Assembly: GCF_002920635.1 (NCBI RefSeq)
Contig: NZ_PQSR01000016.1
Location: 1-64,000 of the forward strand
DNA: 64,000 nt
Source: Streptomyces sp. Ru72
Lineage (GTDB): Bacteria; Actinomycetota; Actinomycetes; Streptomycetales; Streptomycetaceae
Direction: 5' to 3'
Under the pieces are notes generated by a model. That model ran no database searches. It was not told the origin of the DNA and saw only the letters and a program-made list of their open reading frames with translations. This document shows positions 17,962 through 26,660 of this stretch, piece by piece (the stretch's first letter is position 1; each line of letters starts with the position of its first letter). A program made the translations under genes and the position numbers.

Positions 17962-17977
17962 TCGGACAAGTGTCCGA
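17962..17977. promoter_or_regulatory. Palindrome in the tatA leader
   Basis: TCGGACA at 17962-17968, spacer AG, TGTCCGA at 17971-17977: a perfect 7-bp inverted repeat about 54 bp before the tatA start. It lies just downstream of the possible promoter, where a repressor could block transcription. No regulator is known to me for this site. Confidence 0.45.
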
Positions 17978-17990
17978 TGGTCGTGCAGCG

Positions 17991-18021
17991 ATCGTAACGC
18001 TCAGGGGTGAACGTGAGGCAA
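17991..18021 (-). promoter_or_regulatory. Possible promoter of tatAC
   Basis: On the minus strand TTGCCT (18021-18016) is followed after 19 bases by TACGAT (17996-17991), close to the vegetative -35 and -10 boxes. The spacer is one or two bases longer than ideal. It lies about 80 bp before tatA. Confidence 0.35.
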
Positions 18022-18278
18022 TCCCTGTGCGTACTCCCGGTCTGCGGACCGCGCCTCGTTCTTCGGGCCGCGACCAGCAGCGTACCTGTACGCGGTGGGA
18101 AGTAGACAGGGCGAAGTGACTCATTGCGCCTCCTGCGGCCCCTCTTACCGGATCCGCGCAACACCGTCGCTGGTCCGGGGTCCGGCGGAGAAGGGCGTGC
18201 GCCGGAGTGCGACGCGAGGGACATTCCCGGCTGAAGCGGATTGCCGGCGCGAGGCGGATTGCCGGGCTGCGGCGGACC

Positions 18279-18473
18279 TCATATCCGGTCAGCGGCCCGC
18301 GCCGCGCCCACGGCCGCCCGCTCCAGGTCCTCCGCGGCGCGGTTGATCCGGCGCGTCGAGTCGGCGACCTGCCGCCCGAGGCGCTGGGCCTCCAGGAAGA
18401 CCCTGACGGCGAACACACCCAGAACGGCGAGCCCCAGGAACCCCAGAGCGATCGCGAGCATCGGCCAGAACAT
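18279..18473 (-). CDS. Small single-span membrane protein, unknown function
   Basis: 64 residues: one hydrophobic helix at residues 1-25 (MFWPMLAIALGFLGLAVLGV), then a charged, probably coiled helical tail (about 30-64) rich in Arg, Ala and Glu. There is no cleavable signal, so it is expected to stay anchored with the tail in the cytoplasm. It starts 11 bp after the stop of the zinc-ribbon gene and so is probably cotranscribed with it and pafBC. I do not recognise a function. Two 18-bp tandem repeats follow its stop codon. Confidence 0.7.
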   Translation of the reverse strand: MFWPMLAIALGFLGLAVLGVFAVRVFLEAQRLGRQVADSTRRINRAAEDLERAAVGAARAADRI

Positions 18474-18484
18474 GACGTAAGAGC

Positions 18485-18826
18485 CTAGAGGGTCGAGTGC
18501 AGCCGCAGGGTCCGCACCCCGCCGCCGGTGAGCAGTTCGACGATGCGCTCCCCGGCCGGCTTGCGGACCAACGCGCCGCACTCGGGGCACGTGAAGGAGT
18601 AGAACGTGGTCTTGCTGGTGGCGCCGATCGCCAGCCGCAGGGCGCTCGCCCCCAGCTCGAAACGGGCCCGGCAGTCCGGGCAGCCCGCCCGGAACACCAC
18701 GTCGGCCACCCGCCTCATCCCGGCGAACGCCGTTCGCACCGACATCTCCGCGGCCCCCGGCCCCTGCGGCGCACCGGCCGACGCCTCCGACCGCTCCGAC
18801 GCACCAGACATCGCCGACGTGCTCAC
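18485..18826 (-). CDS. Zinc-ribbon protein in the pafBC operon, unknown function
   Basis: 113-residue protein with a classic zinc ribbon: CPDC near residue 49 and CPEC near residue 82, joined by a beta-rich segment (TTFYSFTCPECGALVRK). The first 35 residues are Ser/Ala/Glu-rich and probably disordered. The GTG at 18826 overlaps the pafC stop by four bases (GTGA), so translation is coupled to pafC; an ATG five codons later is the alternative start. The placement suggests a role beside PafBC, for example in transcription or nucleic-acid binding, but this is inference only. Confidence 0.75.
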   Translation of the reverse strand: MSTSAMSGASERSEASAGAPQGPGAAEMSVRTAFAGMRRVADVVFRAGCPDCRARFELGASALRLAIGATSKTTFYSFTCPECGALVRKPAGERIVELLTGGGVRTLRLHSTL

Positions 18827-19851
18827 AGCTGCTGCTCCTGCCTGTCGTACAGCCCGTCCTGAACCGGGTCCGGCCCGTCGTACGCCGCGAGCGCCTCGCG
18901 GGCCGCCCGGCGGGCGCTGTCCGCGAGGTCCTGCGGCGACACGATCCGGCCGTCCCGTCCGAGCCGCAGCGCCAGCCGTCTGAGCGACGCCGGGTCGGGG
19001 GTCCGCAAGGTGATGCGCAGCCCGCCGTCCGGCAGCTCGTCCGCGCTGTCGTGCGGGTAGTACTCGGCGACCCAGCGGCCGCCCGGTCCGACCTCGACGA
19101 CCACCTCGGGATCCTCGGCGGCGGGCTGGACCAGCCCCTCGGACAGGTCCCGCAGCTCGACCTCCGGCGGCGCCGACGGCTCGTCGAGGATCTTGATCTC
19201 GGCGACCCGGTCGAGCCGGAAGGTGCGGCGCGCCTCGGAGCGGCGGCACCACGCCTCCACATACGTGTGGCCGACGCTGACCAGGCGGATCGGGTCGATC
19301 TCGCGCTCGGTGACCTCGTCACGGGCCGGCGAGTAGTAACGGATCCACAGGCGGCGACGCTCGGAGATGGCCCGGTCGACGTCGGCGAAGACACCGCCCT
19401 CGGACTCGAACGTCACCGACAGCCGGGAGCTGGCGCCCGCGGCCTCGCCGGCGGCGGTCTCCACCTTGGCGGTGGCGCGCAGCAGCGCCTGCCGGTCGCT
19501 CTCCCGCAGCCCCGGCAGGGTGGCCACGGCCCGCGCGGCCACCAGCAGCGCGGTCGCCTCGTCCGCCGCCAGCCGCAGCGGCTCGGCCGCCTCCGCGCCG
19601 AGAGCGGCCGGGTTGTGCCACCAGATGCGCTCGCCGTCGGTGTCGATGTCGAGGAGGTCGCCGCCGCGGAAACTGGTGCCGCACATGGGCAGCACGTCGA
19701 GGTCGGAGACCAGCTCCTCCTCGGTGATCCCGAACGCCCGGGCGACGTCCTCTACGCGCGCGCCGGGGCGCTCGCGCAGATATGTCACCAGGGACAGCAT
19801 CCGCCGGGTCTGGTCGATGGCGTTCGCCGGCCTGGCCGGTTTGCCTGCCAC
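18823..19851 (-). CDS. pafC: WYL-domain regulator PafC
   Basis: 342-residue partner of PafB. In mycobacteria PafBC is a heterodimeric transcription activator of the RecA-independent DNA damage response. The N-terminal winged helix is at about residues 10-75 (DVARAFGITEEELVSDLDVL), followed by a WYL-type domain and a C-terminal WCX-like domain. At the position of the WYL triad this protein reads HTYVEAW. The start is the GTG at 19851, with a GAGGGGGGA ribosome site about 10 bases upstream that itself includes the pafB stop; 12 further in-frame codons overlap pafB and have no ribosome site. Confidence 0.9.
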   Translation of the reverse strand: MAGKPARPANAIDQTRRMLSLVTYLRERPGARVEDVARAFGITEEELVSDLDVLPMCGTSFRGGDLLDIDTDGERIWWHNPAALGAEAAEPLRLAADEATALLVAARAVATLPGLRESDRQALLRATAKVETAAGEAAGASSRLSVTFESEGGVFADVDRAISERRRLWIRYYSPARDEVTEREIDPIRLVSVGHTYVEAWCRRSEARRTFRLDRVAEIKILDEPSAPPEVELRDLSEGLVQPAAEDPEVVVEVGPGGRWVAEYYPHDSADELPDGGLRITLRTPDPASLRRLALRLGRDGRIVSPQDLADSARRAAREALAAYDGPDPVQDGLYDRQEQQL

Positions 19852-19867
19852 GGTCGTACGTCCCCCC

Positions 19868-20821
19868 TCAGCCCTTGGCCACGGCACGCAGCCGGTCCAC
19901 CACGTCGGCCCTCAGCTCCGCCGGCTCCAGGACCACCACGTCGGGCCCGAACTCCACCAGCCAGGCGTCGAGGCCGTGCCCGTACGGAATCTCCAACTCG
20001 TCCCAGCCGTCACCGAGTTCCCGCACAGAGGTGGCCTTCGCCCGAAGGGGGTACCCCGCGTCCTTGCGCAGCCGGATCCGCGCCGAACGGTCGGCGGTCT
20101 CCCCCGCCCAGCTCGCCACGGTCTCACGGACGGTGACCACATCGGGAACCGGGGCCAGGAAGGCGCCGCCGCGACTGCGCACCTTGCCGGTGATCCTCGA
20201 CAGCCGGAAGACACGCTCGGCGCCCCGGTCGCGGTCCCAGCCCGCCAGGTACCAGTGGCCGCGCCAGCACTCCAGCGCCCACGGTTCGACATGGCGCTGT
20301 TCGGGGTGGGCGGCGGTGGCCTTGCGGTAGTCGAAGACGACGGGGCGACGGTCCCGGCACGCCAGCATCAGCGGCTCGAACGCGGCCTCGTGCACTGGAA
20401 TGCGGGGTTCCAGAGCTCCGTGGGCCTCGTACGGGTCGACGTCCTCGGGCAGGCCGGCGGCGCGCAGCTTCTGCAGGGCCCCGCTCGCGGCACCGGCGAG
20501 CCGGGCCTGCTGCCACACCTTGGCGGCCAGACCGAGCGCGGCGGCCTCCTCGGCGTCGAGCGTGATGGGCGGAAGGCGGTTGCTGTCGCGGCGCGCCAGG
20601 TAGCCGACCTCGCCCTCGAGGTTCTCCACGGTCTCGATCACGAGCCCGAGCTCACGCAGGTCGTCCTTGTCCCGCTCGAACATGCGGTTGAAGGAGTCGT
20701 CGGACCCTGCTTCCAGATAGGCCTCGATGGACTCGCGCAGCTCACGCTTGCTGAGCGGCCGCCGCGTCCCGAGCAGACACAGCGCCAGATTCATCAGCCG
20801 CTCGGCCTTGGCAATGGCCAT
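19868..20821 (-). CDS. pafB: WYL-domain regulator PafB
   Basis: 317-residue subunit of the PafBC regulator. The N-terminal DNA-binding part is at about residues 1-75 (MAIAKAERLMNLALCLLGTR) and the WYL domain at about 150-220 with an intact triad in RGHWYLAGWDRD. Conserved arginines (RVFRLSRI) follow, which in WYL proteins contact single-stranded nucleic acid. The ATG at 20821 has GAAGGG 5 bases before it; an ATG seven codons upstream has no ribosome site. First gene of the pafB-pafC-zinc ribbon-membrane protein run. Confidence 0.92.
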   Translation of the reverse strand: MAIAKAERLMNLALCLLGTRRPLSKRELRESIEAYLEAGSDDSFNRMFERDKDDLRELGLVIETVENLEGEVGYLARRDSNRLPPITLDAEEAAALGLAAKVWQQARLAGAASGALQKLRAAGLPEDVDPYEAHGALEPRIPVHEAAFEPLMLACRDRRPVVFDYRKATAAHPEQRHVEPWALECWRGHWYLAGWDRDRGAERVFRLSRITGKVRSRGGAFLAPVPDVVTVRETVASWAGETADRSARIRLRKDAGYPLRAKATSVRELGDGWDELEIPYGHGLDAWLVEFGPDVVVLEPAELRADVVDRLRAVAKG

Positions 20822-21179
20822 CGACGCCCTTCGCCTCCCCATGGTGCTTACGACGCACGACCGTACCGCCCGCGAGCACCCCGGCAAAAGCCGAGGGCCC
20901 ATGCCCGCGCAGGCATGGACCCAGCTGATCGTTTCCGGTCGCCTCCGGGCAGCCGCCCGCACGTCCGCAGCCGGACCGGGCTCGGCCGCCCCGGAACCCG
21001 CCGGAGGCACTCCACGAAGCCGCCCCCGCCGGAGGCCGCCCGGCGGCCGGATCACCCGCGCAGCCGCCGGGTGACCGCTTCCGCGGCCCCGCACAGCGGC
21101 TGCCGGACGGCCTCGGGCGGCCGACTGGGGTACCGCCGCCGGGCCGAGGCCCGGCGGCGGTCGGCGGCTGGTGCCTCGC
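20822..21179. other. Intergenic region between pafB and the FKBP gene
   Basis: About 358 bp. The left part should hold the pafB promoter (minus strand); I cannot fix its elements. The right end holds the FKBP terminator described separately. Frames across this stretch are GC-driven and show no domain. Confidence 0.5.
21132..21161. terminator. Perfect 14-bp hairpin terminator after the cytoplasmic FKBP gene
   Basis: Arms at 21132-21145 and 21148-21161, fully complementary, around a GA turn. It begins 19 bp past the stop of the minus-strand FKBP gene. Confidence 0.85.
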
Positions 21180-21551
21180 TCAGACCGCGACCAGGTCGCA
21201 GACGAAGATCAGCGTCTCGCCCGGCTTGATCCGGGCGCCCGCGCCGCGGTCGCCGTAAGCCAGGTGCGGGGGAATCGTCAGCTGGCGGCGGCCGCCGACC
21301 TTCATGCCCTGGACGCCCTGGTCCCAGCCCTTGATGACCTGGCCGACACCCAGCTGGAACTTCAGCGGCGTACCGCGGTTCCAGGACGCGTCGAACTCCT
21401 CACCGGTGGAGAAGGCGACGCCCACGTAGTGGACGGAGACGGTGTCGCCCGCCTTGGCCTCCGGGCCGTCACCCTCCCAGATGTCCTTGATCTCGAGGTC
21501 GGCCGGGGGCTCGCCGCCCGGGAAATCGATCTCGGGCTTCTCGATGCTCAC
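21180..21551 (-). CDS. FKBP-type peptidyl-prolyl cis-trans isomerase
   Basis: Single-domain FKBP of 123 residues, cytoplasmic (no signal peptide). It isomerises peptide bonds before proline. Core motifs are VSVHYVGVAFSTGEEFDASW, GQVIKGWDQGVQGMKVGG and the final GETLIFVCDLV strand. The GTG at 21551 is chosen because AGGAG lies 8 bases upstream and the protein then starts VSIEKPEIDFPGGEPP; a 19-codon upstream extension has neither support. It follows the lipoprotein FKBP gene after 70 bp and shares its strand. Confidence 0.93.
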   Translation of the reverse strand: MSIEKPEIDFPGGEPPADLEIKDIWEGDGPEAKAGDTVSVHYVGVAFSTGEEFDASWNRGTPLKFQLGVGQVIKGWDQGVQGMKVGGRRQLTIPPHLAYGDRGAGARIKPGETLIFVCDLVAV

Positions 21552-21621
21552 GTCAAAAGCTCCTGCTGTTTCGTGTTGAGGCCATTGCGGCACCACCGAC
21601 ACTCTCACATCCCCGCAGGGC

Positions 21622-22626
21622 TTACATCTTCGCCAGGATGTCGACCACGAACACCAGCGTGGAGTCCTTCTTGATGCCGCTGCCGCTCGGCGGGTTGTCC
21701 CCGTACCCCAGCTTCGGCGGGATGACGACGAGCACGCGGCTGCCCACCTTCTTCCCGGTCAGCCCCTGCGCCCAGCCCTTGACGACCTGCTGGAGCGAGA
21801 ACGACGCAAGCTGGCCCCGGCCGTACGTGGAGTCGAACTCCTTGCCGGTGTCCCACAGCACGCCCTTGTACTGCACCAGAACCGTGTTGTCCGCCTTGAC
21901 CTCGTCGCCGTCGCCCTCGATGACGTACTTCGCGACCAGCCCCGTCGGCGGCTTCACCTTCGGCACGTCGATCGACGGCGCCTTGCCGTCGGTGTTCGTG
22001 CCCACCTTCGGCAGGTCGGAGTCGCTCTGCGCGACCGCCTTGCCCTTGGCGGAACTCTTCGCGTTGAACGTGTTCTGCACGTCCACCACGAACACGAGCG
22101 TGTCGGTGCCCTTGATGCCCGCCTGCTGGTTGCCCTGCGTGCCGTACCCCCAGGTCGGAGGCACGGCCATCAGCACCCGGCTGCCGGCCTTCCTCCCCGC
22201 CAGCGCATACCGCCAACCGTCGATGATCTGGCCCTCGGCGAGCTGGATCACCAGCGGCGTCCCGCGGTCGTAGGAGTTGTCGAAGACCTTGGCCGTGTCC
22301 CAGATCTGGCCCAGGTAGTTCGCCTGGATGTAGTCGTTCTCCGCGACCGACTGCCCACCGCCCGCGATCACCGTCTTCACCGCCAGGTCCTTCGACGGGG
22401 AGCCGGACCCCTTGGCCACAGTCGGCTTCTGGCCGAACCTGTTGCCGGCGGTGATCGCCGGCAACGGCCCCTCCACGATCTTCGGCGGCGGGGCGGCCGA
22501 CGTCCCCGAGGGCGCGGGGGACGAACTGGTACCGTTCGCACCCTTGCCGGACTTGTCGTCACCGCATCCGGCGACGGTCACCAGCCCGGCGGGCACAGCG
22601 GCAAGAAGAAGAGAGCGTCGGCGCAC
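21622..22626 (-). CDS. Lipoprotein with two FKBP isomerase domains
   Basis: 334 residues. Lipoprotein signal at residues 1-21 with lipobox VAGC, then a Ser/Ala/Gly linker, then two FKBP domains (about 80-190 and 215-334). Domain 1 shows DNSYDRGTPLVIQL and IDGWRYALAGRKAGSR; domain 2 shows DSTYGRGQLASFSL and VKGWAQGLTGKKVGSR. It would sit on the outer face of the membrane and help fold secreted proteins. It is next to its cytoplasmic relative and downstream of pafA, from which a terminator hairpin separates it. Confidence 0.92.
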   Translation of the reverse strand: MRRRSLLLAAVPAGLVTVAGCGDDKSGKGANGTSSSPAPSGTSAAPPPKIVEGPLPAITAGNRFGQKPTVAKGSGSPSKDLAVKTVIAGGGQSVAENDYIQANYLGQIWDTAKVFDNSYDRGTPLVIQLAEGQIIDGWRYALAGRKAGSRVLMAVPPTWGYGTQGNQQAGIKGTDTLVFVVDVQNTFNAKSSAKGKAVAQSDSDLPKVGTNTDGKAPSIDVPKVKPPTGLVAKYVIEGDGDEVKADNTVLVQYKGVLWDTGKEFDSTYGRGQLASFSLQQVVKGWAQGLTGKKVGSRVLVVIPPKLGYGDNPPSGSGIKKDSTLVFVVDILAKM

Positions 22627-22687
22627 GATGGGGCCTCAATCGGTCGATCTTGATGGATGGCGTGCGCGCAACTCTACGGCGTGAGAA

Positions 22688-22716
22688 GGGCGCCGTACGG
22701 CAAACGTACGGCGCCC
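22688..22716. terminator. Perfect 12-bp hairpin terminator after pafA
   Basis: Arms at 22688-22699 and 22705-22716 pair without mismatch around a 5-base loop. On the minus strand this is about 50 bp past the pafA stop and before the FKBP lipoprotein gene. Confidence 0.85.
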
Positions 22717-22766
22717 GTGTGGCGTCACTGAGACACGCGCGAAACGCGGCATCTCAGATTCCGGTC

Positions 22767-24128
22767 TCACATTCCTGCGATCAGCTTCTCCACCCGGTCG
22801 TCCACCGAACGGAACGGGTCCTTGCACAACACCGTCCGCTGCGCCTGGTCGTTGAGCTTCAGATGCACCCAGTCGACCGTGAAATCACGGCGCTGTTCCT
22901 GCGCCCGCCGGATGAAGTCACCGCGCAGCCGCGCGCGAGTGGTCTGCGGCGGAACCGACTTGCCCTCGAAGATCTTCAAGTCATTGCAGATACGGGCGGC
23001 TTGACCCTTCTTCTCCAGCAGGTAGTACAGACCACGACGACGGTGGATGTCGTGGTAGGCGAGGTCTATCTGCGCCACCCGCGGATGCGACATCGTCATG
23101 TTGTGCTTGGCCCGGTACCGCTCGATGAGCTTGTACTTCATCACCCAGTCGATCTCGGTCCCGATCCGGTCGAGATCCTCCGACTCGATCGCGTCCAGCG
23201 TACGGCCCCACAGCTCCAGCACCTGCTCGACCGTGCCCGTCCGGATACCCCGGCGCTCGCAGAAGTCCACGGCCTTCTCGTAGTACTCCCGCTGCACCTC
23301 CAGCGCCGACGCCTCCCGCCCGCTCGCCAGGCGCACCTTGCGGCGGCCCGTGATGTCATGGCTGACCTCGCGGATCGCCCGGATCGGGTTCTCCAGGGTC
23401 AGGTCACGCATCACCGTCCCCGCCTCGATCATCCGCAGCACCAGATCGGTCGCGCCGACCTTCAGCAGCATCGTCGTCTCGGACATGTTCGAATCGCCGA
23501 CGATGACATGCAGACGGCGGTAACGCTCCGCGTCCGCGTGCGGCTCGTCCCGCGTGTTGATGATCGGCCGGGAACGGGTCGTCGCCGAGCTGACGCCCTC
23601 CCAGATGTGCTCGGCCCGCTGACTCACGCAGTACACCGCCCCGCGCGGGGTCTGCAGCACCTTGCCGGCACCGCACAGCAACTGCCTGGTGACCAGGAAC
23701 GGAATCAGGATGTCCGCGAGCCGCGAGAACTCCCCGTGCCGCGCCACCAGGTAGTTCTCGTGACAACCGTAGGAGTTGCCCGCCGAGTCCGTGTTGTTCT
23801 TGAAGAGGTAGACGTCGCCCGCGATTCCCTCCTCGTGCAGGCGGCGTTCGGCATCGACCAGCAGCCCCTCCAGAATGCGCTCGCCGGCCTTGTCGTGGGT
23901 GACCAGTTCGATCACGTTGTCACATTCGGGTGTCGCGTATTCCGGATGCGAGCCCACGTCGAGATAGAGACGGGCCCCGTTGCGCAGAAACACATTGCTG
24001 CTGCGGCCCCATGACACGACACGGCGGAAGAGGTACCGCGCCACCTCGTCAGGCGACAGACGGCGCTGTCCCCTGAACGTGCACGTGACGCCGTACTCGT
24101 TCTCCAGCCCGAAAATGCGGCGGTCCAT
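22767..24128 (-). CDS. pafA: Pup-protein ligase PafA
   Basis: 453-residue ligase of the glutamine-synthetase-like fold that joins the C-terminal glutamate of Pup to target lysines using ATP. It starts [16 protein letters not shown], with the metal-binding Glu residues at 9 and 11. The catalytic Asp is in [18 protein letters not shown] (about residues 54-71). Further conserved blocks are [20 protein letters not shown] and [19 protein letters not shown], both shared with Dop. It starts 9 bp after the stop of the MFS gene, so the two are probably cotranscribed. It is not in the main pup-prcBA cluster, which begins about 2.5 kb away. Confidence 0.96.
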   Translation of the reverse strand: MDRRIFGLENEYGVTCTFRGQRRLSPDEVARYLFRRVVSWGRSSNVFLRNGARLYLDVGSHPEYATPECDNVIELVTHDKAGERILEGLLVDAERRLHEEGIAGDVYLFKNNTDSAGNSYGCHENYLVARHGEFSRLADILIPFLVTRQLLCGAGKVLQTPRGAVYCVSQRAEHIWEGVSSATTRSRPIINTRDEPHADAERYRRLHVIVGDSNMSETTMLLKVGATDLVLRMIEAGTVMRDLTLENPIRAIREVSHDITGRRKVRLASGREASALEVQREYYEKAVDFCERRGIRTGTVEQVLELWGRTLDAIESEDLDRIGTEIDWVMKYKLIERYRAKHNMTMSHPRVAQIDLAYHDIHRRRGLYYLLEKKGQAARICNDLKIFEGKSVPPQTTRARLRGDFIRRAQEQRRDFTVDWVHLKLNDQAQRTVLCKDPFRSVDDRVEKLIAGM

Positions 24129-24137
24129 GACTGAACA

Positions 24138-25403
24138 TTACGCCCGATCCCCCGAGCTGAAACGGGGTTCGACAGCACGGTTTGGATCATTTTCCGGTGA
24201 ACCCGCAACCACCCCGCCCCCGGCGGGAGCTGCGAGTACCCGCCCCGCGACCACCAGGACCAGCAGCGACACGGCCCCCGCGGCCCCCGGCACCGCGAAA
24301 CCCCACAGCGCGCCACCCGCCTGCACCACCGGCCCCGCGACGCCCGTCCCGACCGACGCACCCACCGTGAACGTCGTCACCAACCACGAGAACGCCTCCG
24401 TCACCGTACCGCCCGGCGCATGCCGGTCCACCAGCACGAACGCACACGCGATGCACGGCGCCAGGAACACCCCCGCCACCGCGGTCAGCGCCACCATCGC
24501 CACCACACCCGGCATCAGCATCAGCGGCAGGTAACACAGCGCCAAAAGCCCCACCAGCACACGCAGCCGCCGCTCCGGCGCACCCGGCCACCGCCGCGCC
24601 CCGTACACCGAACCCCCGGCCAGAGCGCCCAACCCGATCGCCGCCATCAGCCAGCCGTACACCCCGTCGCCCCCGTGACCATCGGCGTACGACACGGCCG
24701 CCACCGTGATCGAGCCCAACGCCATCCCCACGAACAGGAACGCGCCGAGCAGCACCAGCAGCCCCCGCGAGCGCAACGCCCCCAGCCAGTGCGCCTCACG
24801 CGGCGCCGAGCGCCACGCACGCGACGGCGGCGACACCACCACGGACAACGCGCCCAGCACCCCCACGACGTTCAGCACCACCACCGCCACCCGCGCCGAC
24901 CACAGCGAGGCGCACAAGGTCACCAGCAACGGGCCGACGGTGAACATCACCTCCTGCGCCACCGCGTCCATCGCATACGCGGTGTGGACCTGCTCCTCCC
25001 GGCGCAGGACCACCGGCCACATCGCCCGCAGACCGCCCTCCAGCGGCGGCGTGAACAGTCCCGCGACCACCATCGCGGCATACGCCACGGCGATCGGCTC
25101 CAGACCCGTCAGCGCGAACACCGTCATGGCGGCGGCGGACACCACCGCCGCCGGAAGCTGCACCCGAGGCTGCCCGTGCAGATCGACCAGCCGCCCCAGC
25201 ACAGGCTGCCCCACCGCGTTGGCCACCCCGTACACCGCGGCCAGCGCCCCCGCCAGGCTGTACGTACCGCCCTCGGCCCGCACGAACAGCACCACCGCGA
25301 TCGCGGCCACCGCGTTCGGCAACCGGCCCACCAGCGTCCCCACCAGCAGGCGGGCGGCATGCCTCACCCTGAGGATCTCCACGTAGCCCGCGGCCATGCG
25401 CAT
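24138..25403 (-). CDS. MFS transporter upstream of pafA
   Basis: Major facilitator protein of 421 residues with about twelve hydrophobic segments. The loop after helix 2 has the family pattern (GQPVLGRLVDLHGQPR). The substrate cannot be read from the sequence. An ATG at 25403 has GGAG 5 bases upstream; a second in-frame ATG two codons later is equally good. It is divergent from a LacI-type regulator with an inverted repeat between them, and 9 bp upstream of pafA, so the LacI protein may influence pafA expression through this gene. Confidence 0.85.
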   Translation of the reverse strand: MRMAAGYVEILRVRHAARLLVGTLVGRLPNAVAAIAVVLFVRAEGGTYSLAGALAAVYGVANAVGQPVLGRLVDLHGQPRVQLPAAVVSAAAMTVFALTGLEPIAVAYAAMVVAGLFTPPLEGGLRAMWPVVLRREEQVHTAYAMDAVAQEVMFTVGPLLVTLCASLWSARVAVVVLNVVGVLGALSVVVSPPSRAWRSAPREAHWLGALRSRGLLVLLGAFLFVGMALGSITVAAVSYADGHGGDGVYGWLMAAIGLGALAGGSVYGARRWPGAPERRLRVLVGLLALCYLPLMLMPGVVAMVALTAVAGVFLAPCIACAFVLVDRHAPGGTVTEAFSWLVTTFTVGASVGTGVAGPVVQAGGALWGFAVPGAAGAVSLLVLVVAGRVLAAPAGGGVVAGSPENDPNRAVEPRFSSGDRA

Positions 25404-25454
25404 CCCTTCTCCCGGCCCCACCCCGCTTCTCCGTACCCGCGACGGGTGAAGTTT

Positions 25455-25481
25455 TACGTATAACCTCGTCTGCCATACGTA
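25455..25481. promoter_or_regulatory. Inverted repeat between MFS and LacI genes
   Basis: TACGTAT at 25455-25461 and ATACGTA at 25475-25481, perfect inverted copies whose starts are 20 bp (two helical turns) apart. It lies in the A/T-rich part of the divergent promoter region. A candidate operator for the LacI-family protein. Confidence 0.55.
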
Positions 25482-25548
25482 CCATGAGCGCTGACCCGCA
25501 GTCCACACGACGCCGCCCCACCAGCCCGCACGAAGGAGCACGCCCACC

Positions 25549-26562
25549 GTGCCACCCGGTAGCACGCGACCCACCAGCCGCGATGTCGCCCAGGCCGCCG
25601 GCGTCTCCCAGGCAGCCGTCTCCCTCGTCCTCGGCGACAAATGGCGCGGACGCGTCTCCGAACCCGTCGCCGAACGCGTCCGACAAGCCGCACGAGACCT
25701 CGGCTACCGGCCCAACCTCGCGGCACGCAACCTCCGCCTCGGCCACACCCGCACAGTCCTGCTGGTGGTACCCGCCCTCACCACCGAATTCTTCGCCGGC
25801 GTCTACACCGGCGCCGCCCGCATCGCCGCCGACCACGGCTTCGGCGTCGTCCTCTACCCCTCACCCGAAGGCGTCGGCCCCGCCAGAGACCCCTTCCACT
25901 CCGCACAAGCCGCCCTCGACGGCGTCATCGCCTCCTCCATGGCCGCCGACGCCCTCACCGCCATCCACGGCGACCAACTCCCCCTCGTCATGCTCGACAG
26001 CGACCCCGAAGGCAGCCCCGGCGCCGCAACCGTCAACCTCGACATCACCGACGGCATACGCCAAGTAGCCGAACACCTACTCGGTCTGGGCCACCGGCAC
26101 TTCCTCCACCTCGCCGCCGACGTCCCCTCCTGGACCTTCCGGACACGCGCACAGGAACTCGCGGCACGCGTCGGCACCGCCCCCGGCACCACCCTGCGCA
26201 CCACCCACGCCCCCATCTCCATCGAAGGCGCCCTCACCGCCGCCGAAACCGCCCTCACCGCCCCCGGCCCCCGCCCCACCGCCCTCGTCTGCGACGACGA
26301 CAAACTCGCCGCCGGCGCCTACAAAGCCGCCCGCCGCCTCGGCCTGCGCATCCCCGACGACCTCTCCGTCACCGGCCTGGACGACCTCGCCATCGCCACC
26401 GCCATCGACCCCGAACTGACGACCGTACGACTGGACGCCGAACTGTTCGGACAGCGAGGCATGGAAGCCCTGCTGGCGGTCCTGGAAGGCCGCACACCCG
26501 AGCAGGGCGACATCCCCGTGGAACTCGTCGTACGAGGCTCCACAGCACCACCGCGCCAGTGA
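25549..26562 (+). CDS. LacI-family transcriptional regulator
   Basis: 337 residues. The helix-turn-helix and hinge at about 9-65 read TSRDVAQAAGVSQAAVSLVL and RPNLAARNLRLGHTRTV, then a periplasmic-binding-protein-like sensor domain to the end, with SVTGLDDLAIATAIDPELTT near the C-terminus. GTG start with AAGGAG about 11 bases upstream. It probably responds to a small sugar-like ligand and regulates the divergent MFS gene. It converges on prcA, from which a strong bidirectional hairpin separates it. Confidence 0.88.
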   Translation: MPPGSTRPTSRDVAQAAGVSQAAVSLVLGDKWRGRVSEPVAERVRQAARDLGYRPNLAARNLRLGHTRTVLLVVPALTTEFFAGVYTGAARIAADHGFGVVLYPSPEGVGPARDPFHSAQAALDGVIASSMAADALTAIHGDQLPLVMLDSDPEGSPGAATVNLDITDGIRQVAEHLLGLGHRHFLHLAADVPSWTFRTRAQELAARVGTAPGTTLRTTHAPISIEGALTAAETALTAPGPRPTALVCDDDKLAAGAYKAARRLGLRIPDDLSVTGLDDLAIATAIDPELTTVRLDAELFGQRGMEALLAVLEGRTPEQGDIPVELVVRGSTAPPRQ

Positions 26563-26585
26563 CCCCGGAGCGACCCGGGACCACA

Positions 26586-26627
26586 ACGCTGCGCGCCCCG
26601 ACCCGGAACGGGCGGGGCGCGCAGCGT
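26586..26627. terminator. Bidirectional hairpin between the LacI gene and prcA
   Basis: Perfect 15-bp arms at 26586-26600 and 26613-26627. The loop contains a further CCCG/CGGG pair. It sits centrally in the 98-bp gap between two convergent genes. Confidence 0.88.
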
Positions 26628-26660
26628 CACACGGTCATACGGCCGCAAGAGGCAGACGGC

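Larger units (their letters stand above)
17909..18278. promoter_or_regulatory. Intergenic region upstream of tatA
   Basis: 370 bp without a convincing gene. Near tatA it holds a 16-bp palindrome and a possible sigma-70-type promoter (separate entries). Near the other end are two 18-bp tandem copies at 18241-18258 and 18259-18276, beginning TTGCCGG and ending GGCGGA, with a partial third copy at 18229-18240; these abut the stop codon of the small membrane protein gene. Confidence 0.5.
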
